From positions 9,586 to 73,585 of the forward strand of contig JAFTUD010000021.1 of assembly GCA_017466455.1 (NCBI GenBank): 64,000 nucleotides of DNA. Direction: 5' to 3'. The translations under genes and the position numbers were made by a program. The DNA is from Clostridia bacterium (lineage in GTDB: Bacteria; Bacillota_A; Clostridia; Oscillospirales; CAG-272). The notes below the pieces were generated by a model. That model did no database searches and was not told the DNA's origin. It saw only the letters and a program-made list of their open reading frames with translations. Below are positions 34,889 to 43,903 of this stretch, piece by piece; the stretch's first letter is position 1; each line of letters opens with the position of its first letter.

Positions 34889-35647
34889 TTACAACCTCAC
34901 TATTATTCCGTTATTTGCAAGCTCCCTCTTAAGGTCGCTTATTTGTACCTCTCCAAAATGGAAGATTGAAGCGGCAAGTCCTGCATCTATATCGGGGATT
35001 TGCTTGAACAGCTTAGTAAAATCATCGATACATCCCGCGCCGCCTGATGCGATTACGGGCACATTTACTGCCTCTCTTACTGCCCTTAGCATTTCGATGT
35101 CAAAGCCCTTCTTCACTCCGTCGGTATCAATGGAGTTTACAACGACCTCGCCTGCGCCGTTTGCTACGCATTTTTTAATCCATGAAATGGCTTCCATTCC
35201 CGTATTTTCTCTTCCGCCCTTGGCAAAGACACGGAACACTCCGTCTACTCTTTTTATATCGGCGGAGATTACGACGCATTGGTTGCCGTATTTTTGAGCC
35301 GAGGCGGTTATAAGGTCGGGGTTTTTGATAGCTCCCGAATTTACGCTGACCTTATCCGCACCGCATTTCAGAACACGGTCAAAGTCCTCAAGGGAATTTA
35401 TTCCTCCGCCAACGGTGAGGGGAATAAATATTGTTTTTGCGACCTCGGTAAGAATATCGGTAAAGAGGGCACGACCCTCTGCGCTTGCGGTTATATCATA
35501 AAAAACAAGCTCGTCCGCGCCACATTCGGAATAAAATTTTGCAAGCTTGACGGGTGAGGATACATCGGCAAGCCCAAGGAAGTTTACGCCCTTTACAACT
35601 CGTCCGTCCTTGACATCAAGGCATGGGATTATTCTTTTTGTTATCAT
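34889..35647 (-). CDS. hisF: imidazole glycerol phosphate synthase cyclase subunit
   Basis: The protein has 252 residues, the standard length. It is a beta/alpha barrel with the two catalytic aspartates at the usual places: Asp11 (PCLDVKDGRVVKG) and Asp130 (ISADIKR). It uses ammonia delivered by HisH to form imidazole glycerol phosphate and AICAR. Its ATG overlaps the hisA stop by 4 bp. Confidence 0.98.
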   Translation of the reverse strand: MITKRIIPCLDVKDGRVVKGVNFLGLADVSSPVKLAKFYSECGADELVFYDITASAEGRALFTDILTEVAKTIFIPLTVGGGINSLEDFDRVLKCGADKVSVNSGAIKNPDLITASAQKYGNQCVVISADIKRVDGVFRVFAKGGRENTGMEAISWIKKCVANGAGEVVVNSIDTDGVKKGFDIEMLRAVREAVNVPVIASGGAGCIDDFTKLFKQIPDIDAGLAASIFHFGEVQISDLKRELANNGIIVRL

Positions 35648-36357
35648 TTTGCCACCTCTATTGCTTCTTCAAGGTCAAGTGCGCCTGTATAGTAGGCTTT
35701 TCCTATTATTGCGCCATAGAGCTCCATTTTTCTAAGCTCTGCGACATCGTTAATTGTAGACACGCCCCCCGATGCAACGATGTTTACGGAGTATTTTTGG
35801 GACAGGTCACGATACATTTCAAGGTTTGTGCCCCTCATTGCTCCGTCCTTTGAAATATCGGTGCAAATTATGGTTTTTACGCCGAGGGCTTGCATTTTTT
35901 CAAAGAAATCATCGAGGGTGATTTCGGATTTTTCAAGCCAACCCTTGATTGCGATATATCCGTCCTTGACATCTGCGCCTACTGCGATTTTTTCGCCATA
36001 TTTTGAAACGGCGCTTTTCAAAAACTCCTCATCATTTACCGCCGATGTGCCGAGAATTGCACGGTCAACGCCTACGCTAAAGTATTTTTCAAGCACGCCC
36101 ATATCACGAATTCCGCCACCGATTTCAACAAAAAGGCTTGTTTCCCTTGCAACCTGCGCGACGATTTCAAGGTTTGGAGTTGTACCGTCCTTTGCACCCT
36201 CAAGGTCAACCATGTGTATGAATTTCGCGCCCTTTTTCTCAAAATCCTGTGCGATTTCAATGGGGTTTTCGCTATATACGGTCATCTTAGCATAATCGCC
36301 CTTAAAGAGCCTTACTGCCTTTTTATCATAGAGGTCTATTGCCGGAAAAATGTTCAT
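35644..36357 (-). CDS. hisA: ProFAR isomerase (phosphoribosylformimino-AICAR-phosphate isomerase)
   Basis: The protein has 237 residues, a barrel homologous to HisF. Catalytic Asp8 (PAIDLYD) and Asp129 (GADVKDG) are present, and the phosphate loops GGGIRD and ASGGVST are visible. It performs the Amadori isomerisation before the HisF/HisH step. It overlaps hisH by 4 bp. Confidence 0.97.
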   Translation of the reverse strand: MNIFPAIDLYDKKAVRLFKGDYAKMTVYSENPIEIAQDFEKKGAKFIHMVDLEGAKDGTTPNLEIVAQVARETSLFVEIGGGIRDMGVLEKYFSVGVDRAILGTSAVNDEEFLKSAVSKYGEKIAVGADVKDGYIAIKGWLEKSEITLDDFFEKMQALGVKTIICTDISKDGAMRGTNLEMYRDLSQKYSVNIVASGGVSTINDVAELRKMELYGAIIGKAYYTGALDLEEAIEVAK

Positions 36358-36974
36358 TTTTCATATCTCCATTCATCAAAGGCTTTCAGAATTTTAAGAC
36401 CGATATCGCCACTCTTTTCGGGGTGGAACTGACAGCCTGTAATATTTCCAAGGGCTACTGAGGCGGTAAGGTCCTTACCGTATTCGGTGGTGGACAAGAG
36501 CGAATCCTCGCACCCTGTGGCGAAATATGAGTGTACGAAATAGACATGGTCATTTTCGTTTATGTATTTAAAGATGGGGTGTGTGCCCTTTATATTAAGA
36601 GCATTCCAGCCGATATGCGGGATTTTAAGCTCGCTTGGGATAACGCCCTGCATAGGAACAACGCTACCCTTTAAGAGTCCGAGCCCCTCATGCTCTCCGT
36701 ACTCGTAGCTTTTTTCAAACAACAACTGCATACCGAGGCAAATTCCCATAATGGGCTTACCGCTTCTCGCTTCCTCAATTATTAGCCTATCAAGACCCTT
36801 TTCCCTTAGCTTTTTTATAGCATCGGCAAATGCGCCAACGCCGGGGAGTATGATTTTATCGGCTTTTTTGATTTCGTCCGGGCTGTCGGTAACTATGCTT
36901 TTTGCCCCTATCATATTAAGAGAGGATACAAGCGAAAAGAGGTTGCCGACGCCGTAATCTATGACGGCTATCAT
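36354..36974 (-). CDS. hisH: imidazole glycerol phosphate synthase glutaminase subunit
   Basis: The protein has 206 residues. It is a class I glutamine amidotransferase with nucleophile Cys79 in GICLGMQLLF and the His-Glu pair in CQFHPEKSG near the C-terminus. It supplies ammonia to HisF and overlaps hisA by 4 bp. Confidence 0.97.
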   Translation of the reverse strand: MIAVIDYGVGNLFSLVSSLNMIGAKSIVTDSPDEIKKADKIILPGVGAFADAIKKLREKGLDRLIIEEARSGKPIMGICLGMQLLFEKSYEYGEHEGLGLLKGSVVPMQGVIPSELKIPHIGWNALNIKGTHPIFKYINENDHVYFVHSYFATGCEDSLLSTTEYGKDLTASVALGNITGCQFHPEKSGDIGLKILKAFDEWRYEK

Positions 36975-36978
36975 TTTA

Positions 36979-37566
36979 TCAAATTACTCCTTTGGTTGAG
37001 GGGATTTCGTTTGCAAATCTTTCATCAATGGCGGTAGCCTTACTTAGCGCTCTTGCAAACGCCTTGAATGCACCCTCAATGATGTGGTGAGAGTTTGCGC
37101 CCTCTATTTGTCTTAGGTGAAGTGTGATTTTTGCCTCTCTTACAAGGGCGCGGAAGAATTCCTCGCAAAGCTCGGTATCAAAATCGCCGACCTTGTATGC
37201 GGGAATTGACATTTTATATCCGAGATAATCTCTTCCCGAAATGTCAAGAGCGCAAAGAATAAGCGCCTCATCCATTGGCAGGGTGATATCACCGTAGCGA
37301 CAAATTCCCTTCTTATCGCCGAGCGCCTCATAGATTGCCTTGCCAAGGCAAATTGCAACATCCTCGGTGGTGTGGTGGTAATCAACATATGTATCGCCCT
37401 CGCATTTTACGCTAAGGTCGTATCTTGCGTGTCTTGCGAAAAGGGTGAGCATATGGTCTAAAAAGCCACAGCCTGTGTCTATTTTTGCCTCTCCCTTTCC
37501 GTCAAGGTTAAGGGACAGGGCGATATTTGTTTCGTTTGTTTTTCTTTTGATTTCGGACACTCTCAT
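36979..37566 (-). CDS. hisB: imidazoleglycerol-phosphate dehydratase
   Basis: The protein has 195 residues, the monofunctional dehydratase form without a phosphatase domain. The manganese-binding repeats are GFLDHMLTLFARH, DYHHTTEDVA and SHHIIEGAFKAFA. It converts imidazole glycerol phosphate to imidazole acetol phosphate. The missing phosphatase is supplied by hisJ at the end of the operon. Confidence 0.98.
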   Translation of the reverse strand: MRVSEIKRKTNETNIALSLNLDGKGEAKIDTGCGFLDHMLTLFARHARYDLSVKCEGDTYVDYHHTTEDVAICLGKAIYEALGDKKGICRYGDITLPMDEALILCALDISGRDYLGYKMSIPAYKVGDFDTELCEEFFRALVREAKITLHLRQIEGANSHHIIEGAFKAFARALSKATAIDERFANEIPSTKGVI

Positions 37567-37568
37567 TT

Positions 37569-38630
37569 TTAAAGCTCCTTTAATATTTTTTCTATTGTGG
37601 AAATCAGCGCTTCCATTTGCTCCCTTGTGCCTATTGTTATGCGGTTAAAGTCCTTTATTTTCTCCTTTGAGAAGTGGCGGACTAAAATTCCGTTTTTCTT
37701 AAGGGCAAGGTAGAGCGCCTCGCCACCGATTTTATCGCTTTTTGCAAAGAGGAAGTTTGCGCTTGAGTCAAGCACCGAAAAGCCGAGGGCTTCAAGCGAT
37801 TTTTTGGTGTATTCTCTGTTTTTAATAATCGTTTTACAGTTATCCATATAGTAGTCGTTATCACAAAGGGCGTTATATCCTGCAATCATTGTCATTCGGT
37901 TTACATTATACGGATTTGTTGAATACTTTATTGTATTCATATCGTTTATAAGCGCCTCGCACGCAATTCCGTATCCGAGCCTTGCGCCTGCAAGAGAGCG
38001 TGACTTTGAGAAGGTTTGCGTTACGATAAGGTTATCGTATTTATGAATGAGGGAAACGGCGCTTTGCGCACCGAAATCAACATACGCCTCATCAATTATT
38101 ACGACATTATCGGGGTTTGAGGACACGATTTTTTCAATATCGCAAAGGCTGAGCGAGGTGCCCGTGGGGGCGTTGGGGTTGGCGATTACGATATTTTTGT
38201 TTATGCCGATATAATCGTTTACATCTATTGTAAAATCATCCCTCAGTGGAATTTGCTCATAGGGGATATGATTAAGCTCCGCAAAGACGGGGTAAAAGCC
38301 GTATGTGATTTCGGGGAACACAATCGGTCTTTTATCATCGCAAAATGCCATGAATGCGAAGTTTAAAATCTCATCAGAGCCATTTGTCATTAAAACCTCG
38401 GCGGTGCTTACTCCGTAAAGCTCTGCGCATTTTGCCACAAGCGGGGTACATTCGGGGTCGGAATAAAGCTGAAGGCGCGTTGCCTCGCCCATTACTGCCT
38501 TGATCACCGATTCTGACGGAGAAAAGGGCGACTCGTTTGTATTAAGCTTTATATATTTCATATCCTTCGGCTGTTCACCCGGGGTGTAAGCCTCAAGAGT
38601 GGAGTATTTATTACTGAAAAATCTGCTCAT
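37569..38630 (-). CDS. hisC: histidinol-phosphate aminotransferase
   Basis: The protein has 353 residues, a fold-type I PLP enzyme. The Schiff-base lysine is Lys209 in TFSKSRSLAGARLGY. NGSDEI, NPNAPTG and DEAYVDF are the other cofactor contacts. It transaminates imidazole acetol phosphate with glutamate. The start overlaps the hisD stop by one base. Confidence 0.97.
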   Translation of the reverse strand: MSRFFSNKYSTLEAYTPGEQPKDMKYIKLNTNESPFSPSESVIKAVMGEATRLQLYSDPECTPLVAKCAELYGVSTAEVLMTNGSDEILNFAFMAFCDDKRPIVFPEITYGFYPVFAELNHIPYEQIPLRDDFTIDVNDYIGINKNIVIANPNAPTGTSLSLCDIEKIVSSNPDNVVIIDEAYVDFGAQSAVSLIHKYDNLIVTQTFSKSRSLAGARLGYGIACEALINDMNTIKYSTNPYNVNRMTMIAGYNALCDNDYYMDNCKTIIKNREYTKKSLEALGFSVLDSSANFLFAKSDKIGGEALYLALKKNGILVRHFSKEKIKDFNRITIGTREQMEALISTIEKILKEL

Positions 38631-39907
38631 TAGTCCTCAAAGCGAATCTCGGCGCTCCTTGCGTGAGCGTCAAGCCCTTCCTTTCTTGCAAAGTACGCTA
38701 CCTTATCGGCTACTTTTGAAAGCGCGTCCTTGGTGTAGTAAATATACTGTGATTTTTTGATAAAGTCGTCAACGCTGAGCGCTGATGAAAATCTCGCTGT
38801 TCCGCTTGTAGGCAGGGTGTGATTTGGTCCTGCAAGGTAGTCGCCAAGCGCCTCGGGACAGCTTTTACCCATAAAGATTGAGCCTGCGTGCTTGATTTTA
38901 TCAAGGTAGTCAAACGGGTTATCAACGCAAAGCTCAAGATGCTCGGGCGCGATTTCATTTGCGATTTCAATAGCGAGCATGAGGTTATTCTCAGCTACGA
39001 TGATTTTTCCGTTATTATCTATTGAGGCGCGTGCAATTTCCGCCCTTGGAAGAAGCGGGATTTGCTTTTCAAGCTCCTCGCTTACTGCCTTAGCAAGCTC
39101 GTAGCTATCGGTTACCAAAACTGCGCTTGCCATTTTGTCATGCTCCGCCTGCGAAAGAAGGTCAGCGCTTACATATCTTGGATTTGCGGTTTTGTCGGCT
39201 ACTACTAAAATTTCGCTCGGTCCTGCTATCATATCAATAGAAACCTTGCCGAAAACCTGCTTTTTAGCCTCGGCAACATAGGCGTTGCCCGGTCCGACGA
39301 TTTTATCAACCTTGGGAATTGTTTCGGTTCCGTAAGCAAGAGCGCCAACCGCCTGTGCGCCTCCGACCTTGAAAATCCTGTCAACGCCTGCGATTTTTGC
39401 GCTTGCCAAGATTACGGGGTTGATTTTTCCGTCCCTTGAGGGTGGAGTTACCATTACGATTTCGGAGCATCCTGCGATTTTTGCGGGGATTGCGTCCATA
39501 AGCACGGTTGAGGGATATGCGGCGGTGCCGCCCGGAACATAAAGTCCTACCCTTTCAATAGGCATTACCTTTTGTCCTGTGATGACTCCGTCCTGCTCTC
39601 TTATCTCATATCCGCATCTGATTTGCTTTTCGTGGTAGGCGCGGATATTTTTTGCGCTTTCCCTTAAAACCTCAATGAATTTTTCATCAACTGACGCAAA
39701 TGCCTCCTCAATTTCACCCTCGGTGACCTCAAGCGAGGTAAGGCTCGCCTTATCGAATTTTTCGCAGTATTCAAAAAGCGCCTTATCCTTATTTTTTATT
39801 ACATTTGCGATAATTTCGGCAACTACTCCCTCAACATCGGGAGCGATATTGCCTCTTGCGAAGATTTCATCGTTTGAAACCTCGCCATATTTATATATCT
39901 TAATCAT
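38630..39907 (-). CDS. hisD: histidinol dehydrogenase
   Basis: The protein has 425 residues. The family blocks VGLYVPGGTAAYPSTVLM, VGPGNAYVAEAK and QAEHDKMASAVLVT (zinc and catalytic region), and AGPNHTLPTSG near the end are all present. It catalyses the two NAD-dependent oxidations of histidinol to histidine. It overlaps hisG by 8 bp. Confidence 0.98.
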   Translation of the reverse strand: MIKIYKYGEVSNDEIFARGNIAPDVEGVVAEIIANVIKNKDKALFEYCEKFDKASLTSLEVTEGEIEEAFASVDEKFIEVLRESAKNIRAYHEKQIRCGYEIREQDGVITGQKVMPIERVGLYVPGGTAAYPSTVLMDAIPAKIAGCSEIVMVTPPSRDGKINPVILASAKIAGVDRIFKVGGAQAVGALAYGTETIPKVDKIVGPGNAYVAEAKKQVFGKVSIDMIAGPSEILVVADKTANPRYVSADLLSQAEHDKMASAVLVTDSYELAKAVSEELEKQIPLLPRAEIARASIDNNGKIIVAENNLMLAIEIANEIAPEHLELCVDNPFDYLDKIKHAGSIFMGKSCPEALGDYLAGPNHTLPTSGTARFSSALSVDDFIKKSQYIYYTKDALSKVADKVAYFARKEGLDAHARSAEIRFED

Positions 39908-40529
39908 TTGCCTTTACCTGAGCCTTCATGCTTTCGATTATTTTTTCTATTTGTTCGGTTTTGAACTTGAAGCTTGACTTATTTGCGATAAATCTTGCAC
40001 TGATTGGCACTATTGTTTCTACCACCTCAAGGTCATTTTCCTTAAGGGTTGTGCCTGTTTCCACGATGTCAACGATTACATCGGAAAGACCGAGGATAGG
40101 AGCAAGCTCAATAGATCCGTTTAGCTTGATTATGTCTATATCTCGGCACTTTGAGGCGTAATGCGCCTTCGCTATATTGACAAACTTGGTGGCAACACGA
40201 AGGGTGCGCTGATTATCATCATAGAAGTCCTTTTTTGAAGCGACTGCCATACGGCATTTTCCCATGTTGAGGTCAAGAAGCTCATAGACATCGGGGGAGT
40301 ATTCAAGCAAAATATCCTTTCCGCACACGCCGATGTCGGCAGCGCCACGCTCAACATATATTGATACATCAGAGGGCTTTACCCAAAAGTAGCGCACGCC
40401 CTTTTCCTTATTTTCAAATATGAGCTTACGGTTATTTTCCTTGATAGACGGACATTCATAGCCTGCCTTTTCAAACATCTGGTAAACCTTTTCGCCAAGG
40501 CGACCCTTTGGAAGAGCGACATTTATCAT
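39900..40529 (-). CDS. hisG: ATP phosphoribosyltransferase, short form
   Basis: The protein has 209 residues, the short-form HisG that lacks the C-terminal regulatory ACT-like domain and needs HisZ, encoded directly upstream. INVALPKGRLGEKVYQMF opens the protein, and VDIVETGTTLKENDL is the PRPP-binding loop. It catalyses the first committed step of histidine synthesis. Feedback inhibition by histidine should act through HisZ. Confidence 0.97.
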   Translation of the reverse strand: MINVALPKGRLGEKVYQMFEKAGYECPSIKENNRKLIFENKEKGVRYFWVKPSDVSIYVERGAADIGVCGKDILLEYSPDVYELLDLNMGKCRMAVASKKDFYDDNQRTLRVATKFVNIAKAHYASKCRDIDIIKLNGSIELAPILGLSDVIVDIVETGTTLKENDLEVVETIVPISARFIANKSSFKFKTEQIEKIIESMKAQVKAND

Positions 40530-41630
40530 TTATTTGCCCTCCTTTGTAAGATTTACAATTTCCTTATATCTCAGCTTGCTTGGTGCTTCCCTTTGCATTG
40601 ACACGCTCTTGCCCTCCGAGATGAGCTTGTTTTTAACACTAAGCGCCTCGCTGCCGCTTTGGGAGTCGTAGATGATTAGTGTATCAACATCATACTCGCT
40701 CCTTTCGGTATCAAGCGCCTCAAGCAGGTCAAGGTAGATTGCGAAGCCTATGGCGTTTGAGCGTCTACCCATTCTTTCAAGAAGCCTTCCGTATTCACCG
40801 CCTGACAAAACGCTTTCGGGAATACCGTTTAAAAAGCCCTTGAAAACTATTCCGTTATAGTAGCTCATATCATTTACAACTGAAAAATCAAGATTGATTT
40901 TATCCTCGGCATATCCGCCCTTAAGTGAGTCACAAAGTGTTTTCAGCTCGCCGTATGCGCGCCTTGCGTTTTCTGATGTGCAAAGGGGCTTTAGCCTTTC
41001 AAGTGCGACATCGCATTTTCCGTAAATGGAGATAAGTGAGGTGATTTTTTCGGTGCCTTTGCCACTTATTCCGTATCTTTGGCAAAGCTCCCTTGCCTCG
41101 TGAGCGTTTTTGCCTGCGATGAGCTTGATTATCTCCTTTTTGAACACATCGCTATCGCTTGCCTCATCTAAAATTGCGGACACAACGCCCATATGAGAGA
41201 GGTCAAGGGTAAAGCTATCGCTGATAAGGGACAGGCTTTTAAGTCCGAGGGTGATTACCTCAATGACATCAAAAATATCAATGTCGCCTATACATTCAAG
41301 TCCTGTTTGCATAAGCTCCTTGAACTGATGCGTGCTTCCCGAAACGCGGTAGACATTCTCGTTATAATAAACCTTTTGCTTACAGCCCCTTTCATCGGTT
41401 GTGTTTTTGATGATTGAGAGGGTTACATCGGGCTTTAGGGCAAGGAGATTGCCGTTTGTATCATTAAAGGTGATTACTCTGTCGCTGACAAGGAAATCCT
41501 TGTTTTGCAGATAGAGGTCATATTCCTCAAATTTGCTCATTTTAAACGGAAGATATCCGTATTGCTTATAGAGGGAGCGAAGGGCAAATATTGCCTTTTC
41601 CTCATTTTTTAAAAGCTTTTCATCAATCAT
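40530..41630 (-). CDS. hisZ: ATP phosphoribosyltransferase regulatory subunit
   Basis: The protein has 366 residues and resembles the catalytic core of histidyl-tRNA synthetase without its anticodon-binding domain. It has the class II motif 2-like TLSIIKN...KVYYNENVYR and the histidine-binding-type stretch YYNGIVFKGF. Paired with the short HisG next to it, it forms the hetero-octameric enzyme and carries the histidine sensing site. Confidence 0.95.
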   Translation of the reverse strand: MIDEKLLKNEEKAIFALRSLYKQYGYLPFKMSKFEEYDLYLQNKDFLVSDRVITFNDTNGNLLALKPDVTLSIIKNTTDERGCKQKVYYNENVYRVSGSTHQFKELMQTGLECIGDIDIFDVIEVITLGLKSLSLISDSFTLDLSHMGVVSAILDEASDSDVFKKEIIKLIAGKNAHEARELCQRYGISGKGTEKITSLISIYGKCDVALERLKPLCTSENARRAYGELKTLCDSLKGGYAEDKINLDFSVVNDMSYYNGIVFKGFLNGIPESVLSGGEYGRLLERMGRRSNAIGFAIYLDLLEALDTERSEYDVDTLIIYDSQSGSEALSVKNKLISEGKSVSMQREAPSKLRYKEIVNLTKEGK

Positions 41631-41631
41631 T

Positions 41632-41940
41632 TCAGGAGTCCTTCTTTTCGTTTGCGTTTTTCTCTAAGCGTTCAAGCACGAGCTCATATCCGCCCTCGCC
41701 ATATTCAAGGCATTTGCTAACTCGGCTTATTGTTGCGGTACTCATTCCCGTTTCGCTACTTACTACTGCGTAGTTTTCGCCGTTTTTGAGCATTTTTGCT
41801 GCCTTCAGCCTTTGAGCGATATCGGTAAGCTCTCTTACCGTGCAAATATCCTCAAAGAATTTATAGCATTCCTCTCTATTTTCAAGAAGAAGTATTGCGT
41901 CAAAAAGTGTGTCTATTTCCTTTGTTTGAAGCTTTTTCAT
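41632..41940 (-). CDS. yerC: YerC/TrpR-type DNA-binding protein
   Basis: The ATG at 41940 with AGGA 6 nt upstream is preferred to an in-frame GTG at 41952. The protein has 102 residues, entirely helical, with the Trp-repressor-like helix-turn-helix KNGENYAVVSSETGMSTATI then SRVSKCL. YerC (YecD) family proteins resemble TrpR. In several Bacillota the gene stands beside his genes, which is the case here as the first gene of the operon. Histidine-operon autoregulation through the palindrome at 41961-41982 is a reasonable inference. The effector is unknown. Confidence 0.9.
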   Translation of the reverse strand: MKKLQTKEIDTLFDAILLLENREECYKFFEDICTVRELTDIAQRLKAAKMLKNGENYAVVSSETGMSTATISRVSKCLEYGEGGYELVLERLEKNANEKKDS

Positions 41941-41960
41941 TCGTTTCCTCACTTTATCAC

Positions 41961-41982
41961 TTTAGCACTTTAATATGCTAAA
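41961..41982. promoter_or_regulatory. candidate operator of the histidine operon
   Basis: TTTAGCA (41961-41967) and TGCTAAA (41976-41982) form a perfect 7-bp inverted repeat with an 8-bp spacer, adjoining the -10 element of the his promoter and lying before the ribosome binding site. It is placed where a repressor such as the YerC product would block transcription. Confidence 0.5.
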
Positions 41983-42010
41983 TTATATCATCTTGTACAG
42001 TGGTTGTCAA
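41982..42010 (-). promoter_or_regulatory. promoter of the histidine operon
   Basis: Perfect TTGACA (complement of 42005-42010) and TATAAT (complement of 41982-41987) have 17-bp spacing. The leader to yerC is only about 35 nt, with no room for a T-box or attenuator. Between 42011 and 42205 nothing coding is seen. Confidence 0.92.
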
Positions 42011-42205
42011 GGGGTTTTCGCTTTTTATTTCATTTTTTCTTGCTTTTATTTATAAATAAGGTGGAAAAATGCTTATATGCAAGACAAAATGGGGGATAAC
42101 GGGTTGAAGCAAAGTCCTTAATTGGGGTGAAACGGCGGACTTAAAATAGGCTAAATGCACTTTACCCAGCTATTTTGCGTTTGATTTATGCCTTTTATAA
42201 AGTGC

Positions 42206-42232
42206 TAAAATCCGCTTGTGAAAAGCGGATTT
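42206..42232 (-). terminator. intrinsic terminator of the branched-chain amino-acid operon
   Basis: AAAATCCGCTT pairs with AAGCGGATTTT just past the ridA stop. The palindrome may act in both directions. Confidence 0.8.
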
Positions 42233-42235
42233 TAA

Positions 42236-42610
42236 TTATACCTCTGCTATAACCTCAACCTCTACAAGGACTCCCTTTGGAAGGTCCTTTACCGCAACGC
42301 AGGAGCGTGCAGGCTTTGAGGTGAAGTATTTTCCGTATACCTCGTTAAATGCGCCAAAATCGGCAATTTCGGCAAGGAAGCAGGTTGTTTTTATAGCCTT
42401 ATCGTAGCTTGAGCCTGCCTCGGCAAGGACTGCGCCGAGATTTTTCATAACCTGCTCGGTTTGTCCTACTATATCCTTTGCCTCTACATTTCCTGTTTCG
42501 GGGTTGATGGCAATTTGACCCGAGGTGTAGACTACACCTGCGTGTACGATTGCCTGTGAATACGGTCCTATTGCGCTTGGCGCCTTATCGGTTGAAATCT
42601 TTTTAAGCAT
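42236..42610 (-). CDS. ridA: RidA family enamine/imine deaminase
   Basis: From the ATG at 42610 (AAAGAGG 6 nt upstream) the protein has 124 residues, the usual RidA length. A longer in-frame start would sit inside ilvA. KAPSAIGPYSQAIVHAGVVY, SGQIAINPETG and the terminal PARSCVAVKDLPKGVLVEVE are family signatures, including the conserved Arg that binds the imine carboxylate. RidA hydrolyses reactive 2-aminoacrylate and 2-aminocrotonate released by threonine/serine dehydratase. It follows ilvA on the same transcript, which fits a damage-control role. Confidence 0.95.
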   Translation of the reverse strand: MLKKISTDKAPSAIGPYSQAIVHAGVVYTSGQIAINPETGNVEAKDIVGQTEQVMKNLGAVLAEAGSSYDKAIKTTCFLAEIADFGAFNEVYGKYFTSKPARSCVAVKDLPKGVLVEVEVIAEV

Positions 42611-42641
42611 TTTCTTACCTCTTTTTCTTTCGTTATGTATT

Positions 42642-43835
42642 TCAGAGCAGCTTGAAGCCGAAGTCACGAAGTGCGTTTTCAATCTCAGCAATATGCTCGA
42701 AGTTTCTTGTTTCAAGAACTATGCGAAGGTAACAGCCGTTTACATTTGAGCCCTCGTTTGCTCTTTCGTGGTGAACGGAGATTACATTTCCGCCAAGGTC
42801 GGCAATAATTCTTGATACATTCTTAAGCTGACCCGGCTTGTCAACAAGCTCTATCATAAGCTGACAGGTCCTGCCCGACATCAAAAGTCCGCGCTTTATA
42901 ACTCTTGAAAGAATGGTAACATCAATGTTTCCGCCCGAGAGCAAGCATACGGTCTTTTTGCCCTCAAGGTCAAGCTTACCAAACATGGCAGCGGCAACAG
43001 CTACTGCGCCCGCGCCCTCTGTAACGAGCTTATGCTGTTCCATAAGCGCAAGAATTGCGGCGGAGATTTCATCATCGCTGACTGTTACGATTTCATCAAC
43101 ATATTTTGAGCAAATATCGTATGTAAGCGAGCCCGGCTTTTTAACTGCAATACCGTCGGCGATTGTTGAAACGCTTTCAAGCTCGGTAATTTCCTTATCC
43201 TTTACGGATTTATACATGGACGGTGCGCCTGTTGCCTGTACGCCGTAAACCTTTACATTGGGGTTTATAGACTTCATTGTATAAGCAATTCCCGCGATAA
43301 GTCCGCCACCGCCGATTGGAACGATGATTGCGTCAAGGTCGGGGAGCTGATCAACGATTTCAAGCGCTATCGTTCCCTGTCCTGCGATTACATCCTCATC
43401 ATCAAACGGGTGAATGAAGGTATAGCCCTTTTCATCACGAAGGGAGAGCGCCTTTTTATAAGCGTCGTCATACACGCCCTCTACAAGGCAAACCTCCGCG
43501 CCATAGCTCTTTGTTGCCTCGATTTTGGAAATCGGAGCGCCGTCGGGTAAGCAAATTACTGCCTTAATTCCGTTCTTTTGCGCGGAAAGGGCAACGCCCT
43601 GTGCGTGATTTCCCGCGGAGCATGCAATTACTCCTCTTGCCTTTTCCTCCGCGCTTAAACGCGACATTTTATAGTATGAGCCTCTTACCTTAAACGAGCC
43701 TGTTATTTGAAGATTCTCGGTTTTAAGATATAGCTCTATTCCTTTTTTTAGCTTGGGAGCGTAGATTATATCCGTTTTACGAACTACGGGCTTTAGTGTA
43801 TGGCTTGCACGGTAAACATTATCAAGTGTTAACAT
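42642..43835 (-). CDS. ilvA: threonine ammonia-lyase with C-terminal ACT domain
   Basis: The protein has 397 residues, the short form with a single ACT domain. The PLP lysine is Lys49 in ITGSFKVRGSYYKM. SAGNHAQGVA binds substrate and LSGGNID binds the cofactor phosphate. The ACT domain spans about residues 320-397 (MIELVDKPGQLKNVSRII). It deaminates threonine to 2-oxobutyrate for isoleucine synthesis. The operon position among ilv and leu genes supports a biosynthetic rather than catabolic role. Confidence 0.93.
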   Translation of the reverse strand: MLTLDNVYRASHTLKPVVRKTDIIYAPKLKKGIELYLKTENLQITGSFKVRGSYYKMSRLSAEEKARGVIACSAGNHAQGVALSAQKNGIKAVICLPDGAPISKIEATKSYGAEVCLVEGVYDDAYKKALSLRDEKGYTFIHPFDDEDVIAGQGTIALEIVDQLPDLDAIIVPIGGGGLIAGIAYTMKSINPNVKVYGVQATGAPSMYKSVKDKEITELESVSTIADGIAVKKPGSLTYDICSKYVDEIVTVSDDEISAAILALMEQHKLVTEGAGAVAVAAAMFGKLDLEGKKTVCLLSGGNIDVTILSRVIKRGLLMSGRTCQLMIELVDKPGQLKNVSRIIADLGGNVISVHHERANEGSNVNGCYLRIVLETRNFEHIAEIENALRDFGFKLL

Positions 43836-43903
43836 TTTTTGTTCCTCTTATGTTTTGTATTGTATTTTTAGGCTGTATCACAATTAAGAGCCCACTTGCG
43901 AAA

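Noticed and set aside
41941..42205. A T-box or histidine attenuator in front of the his operon
   Set aside because: The consensus promoter leaves a leader of only about 35 nt, and no T-box sequence or terminator lies in it.
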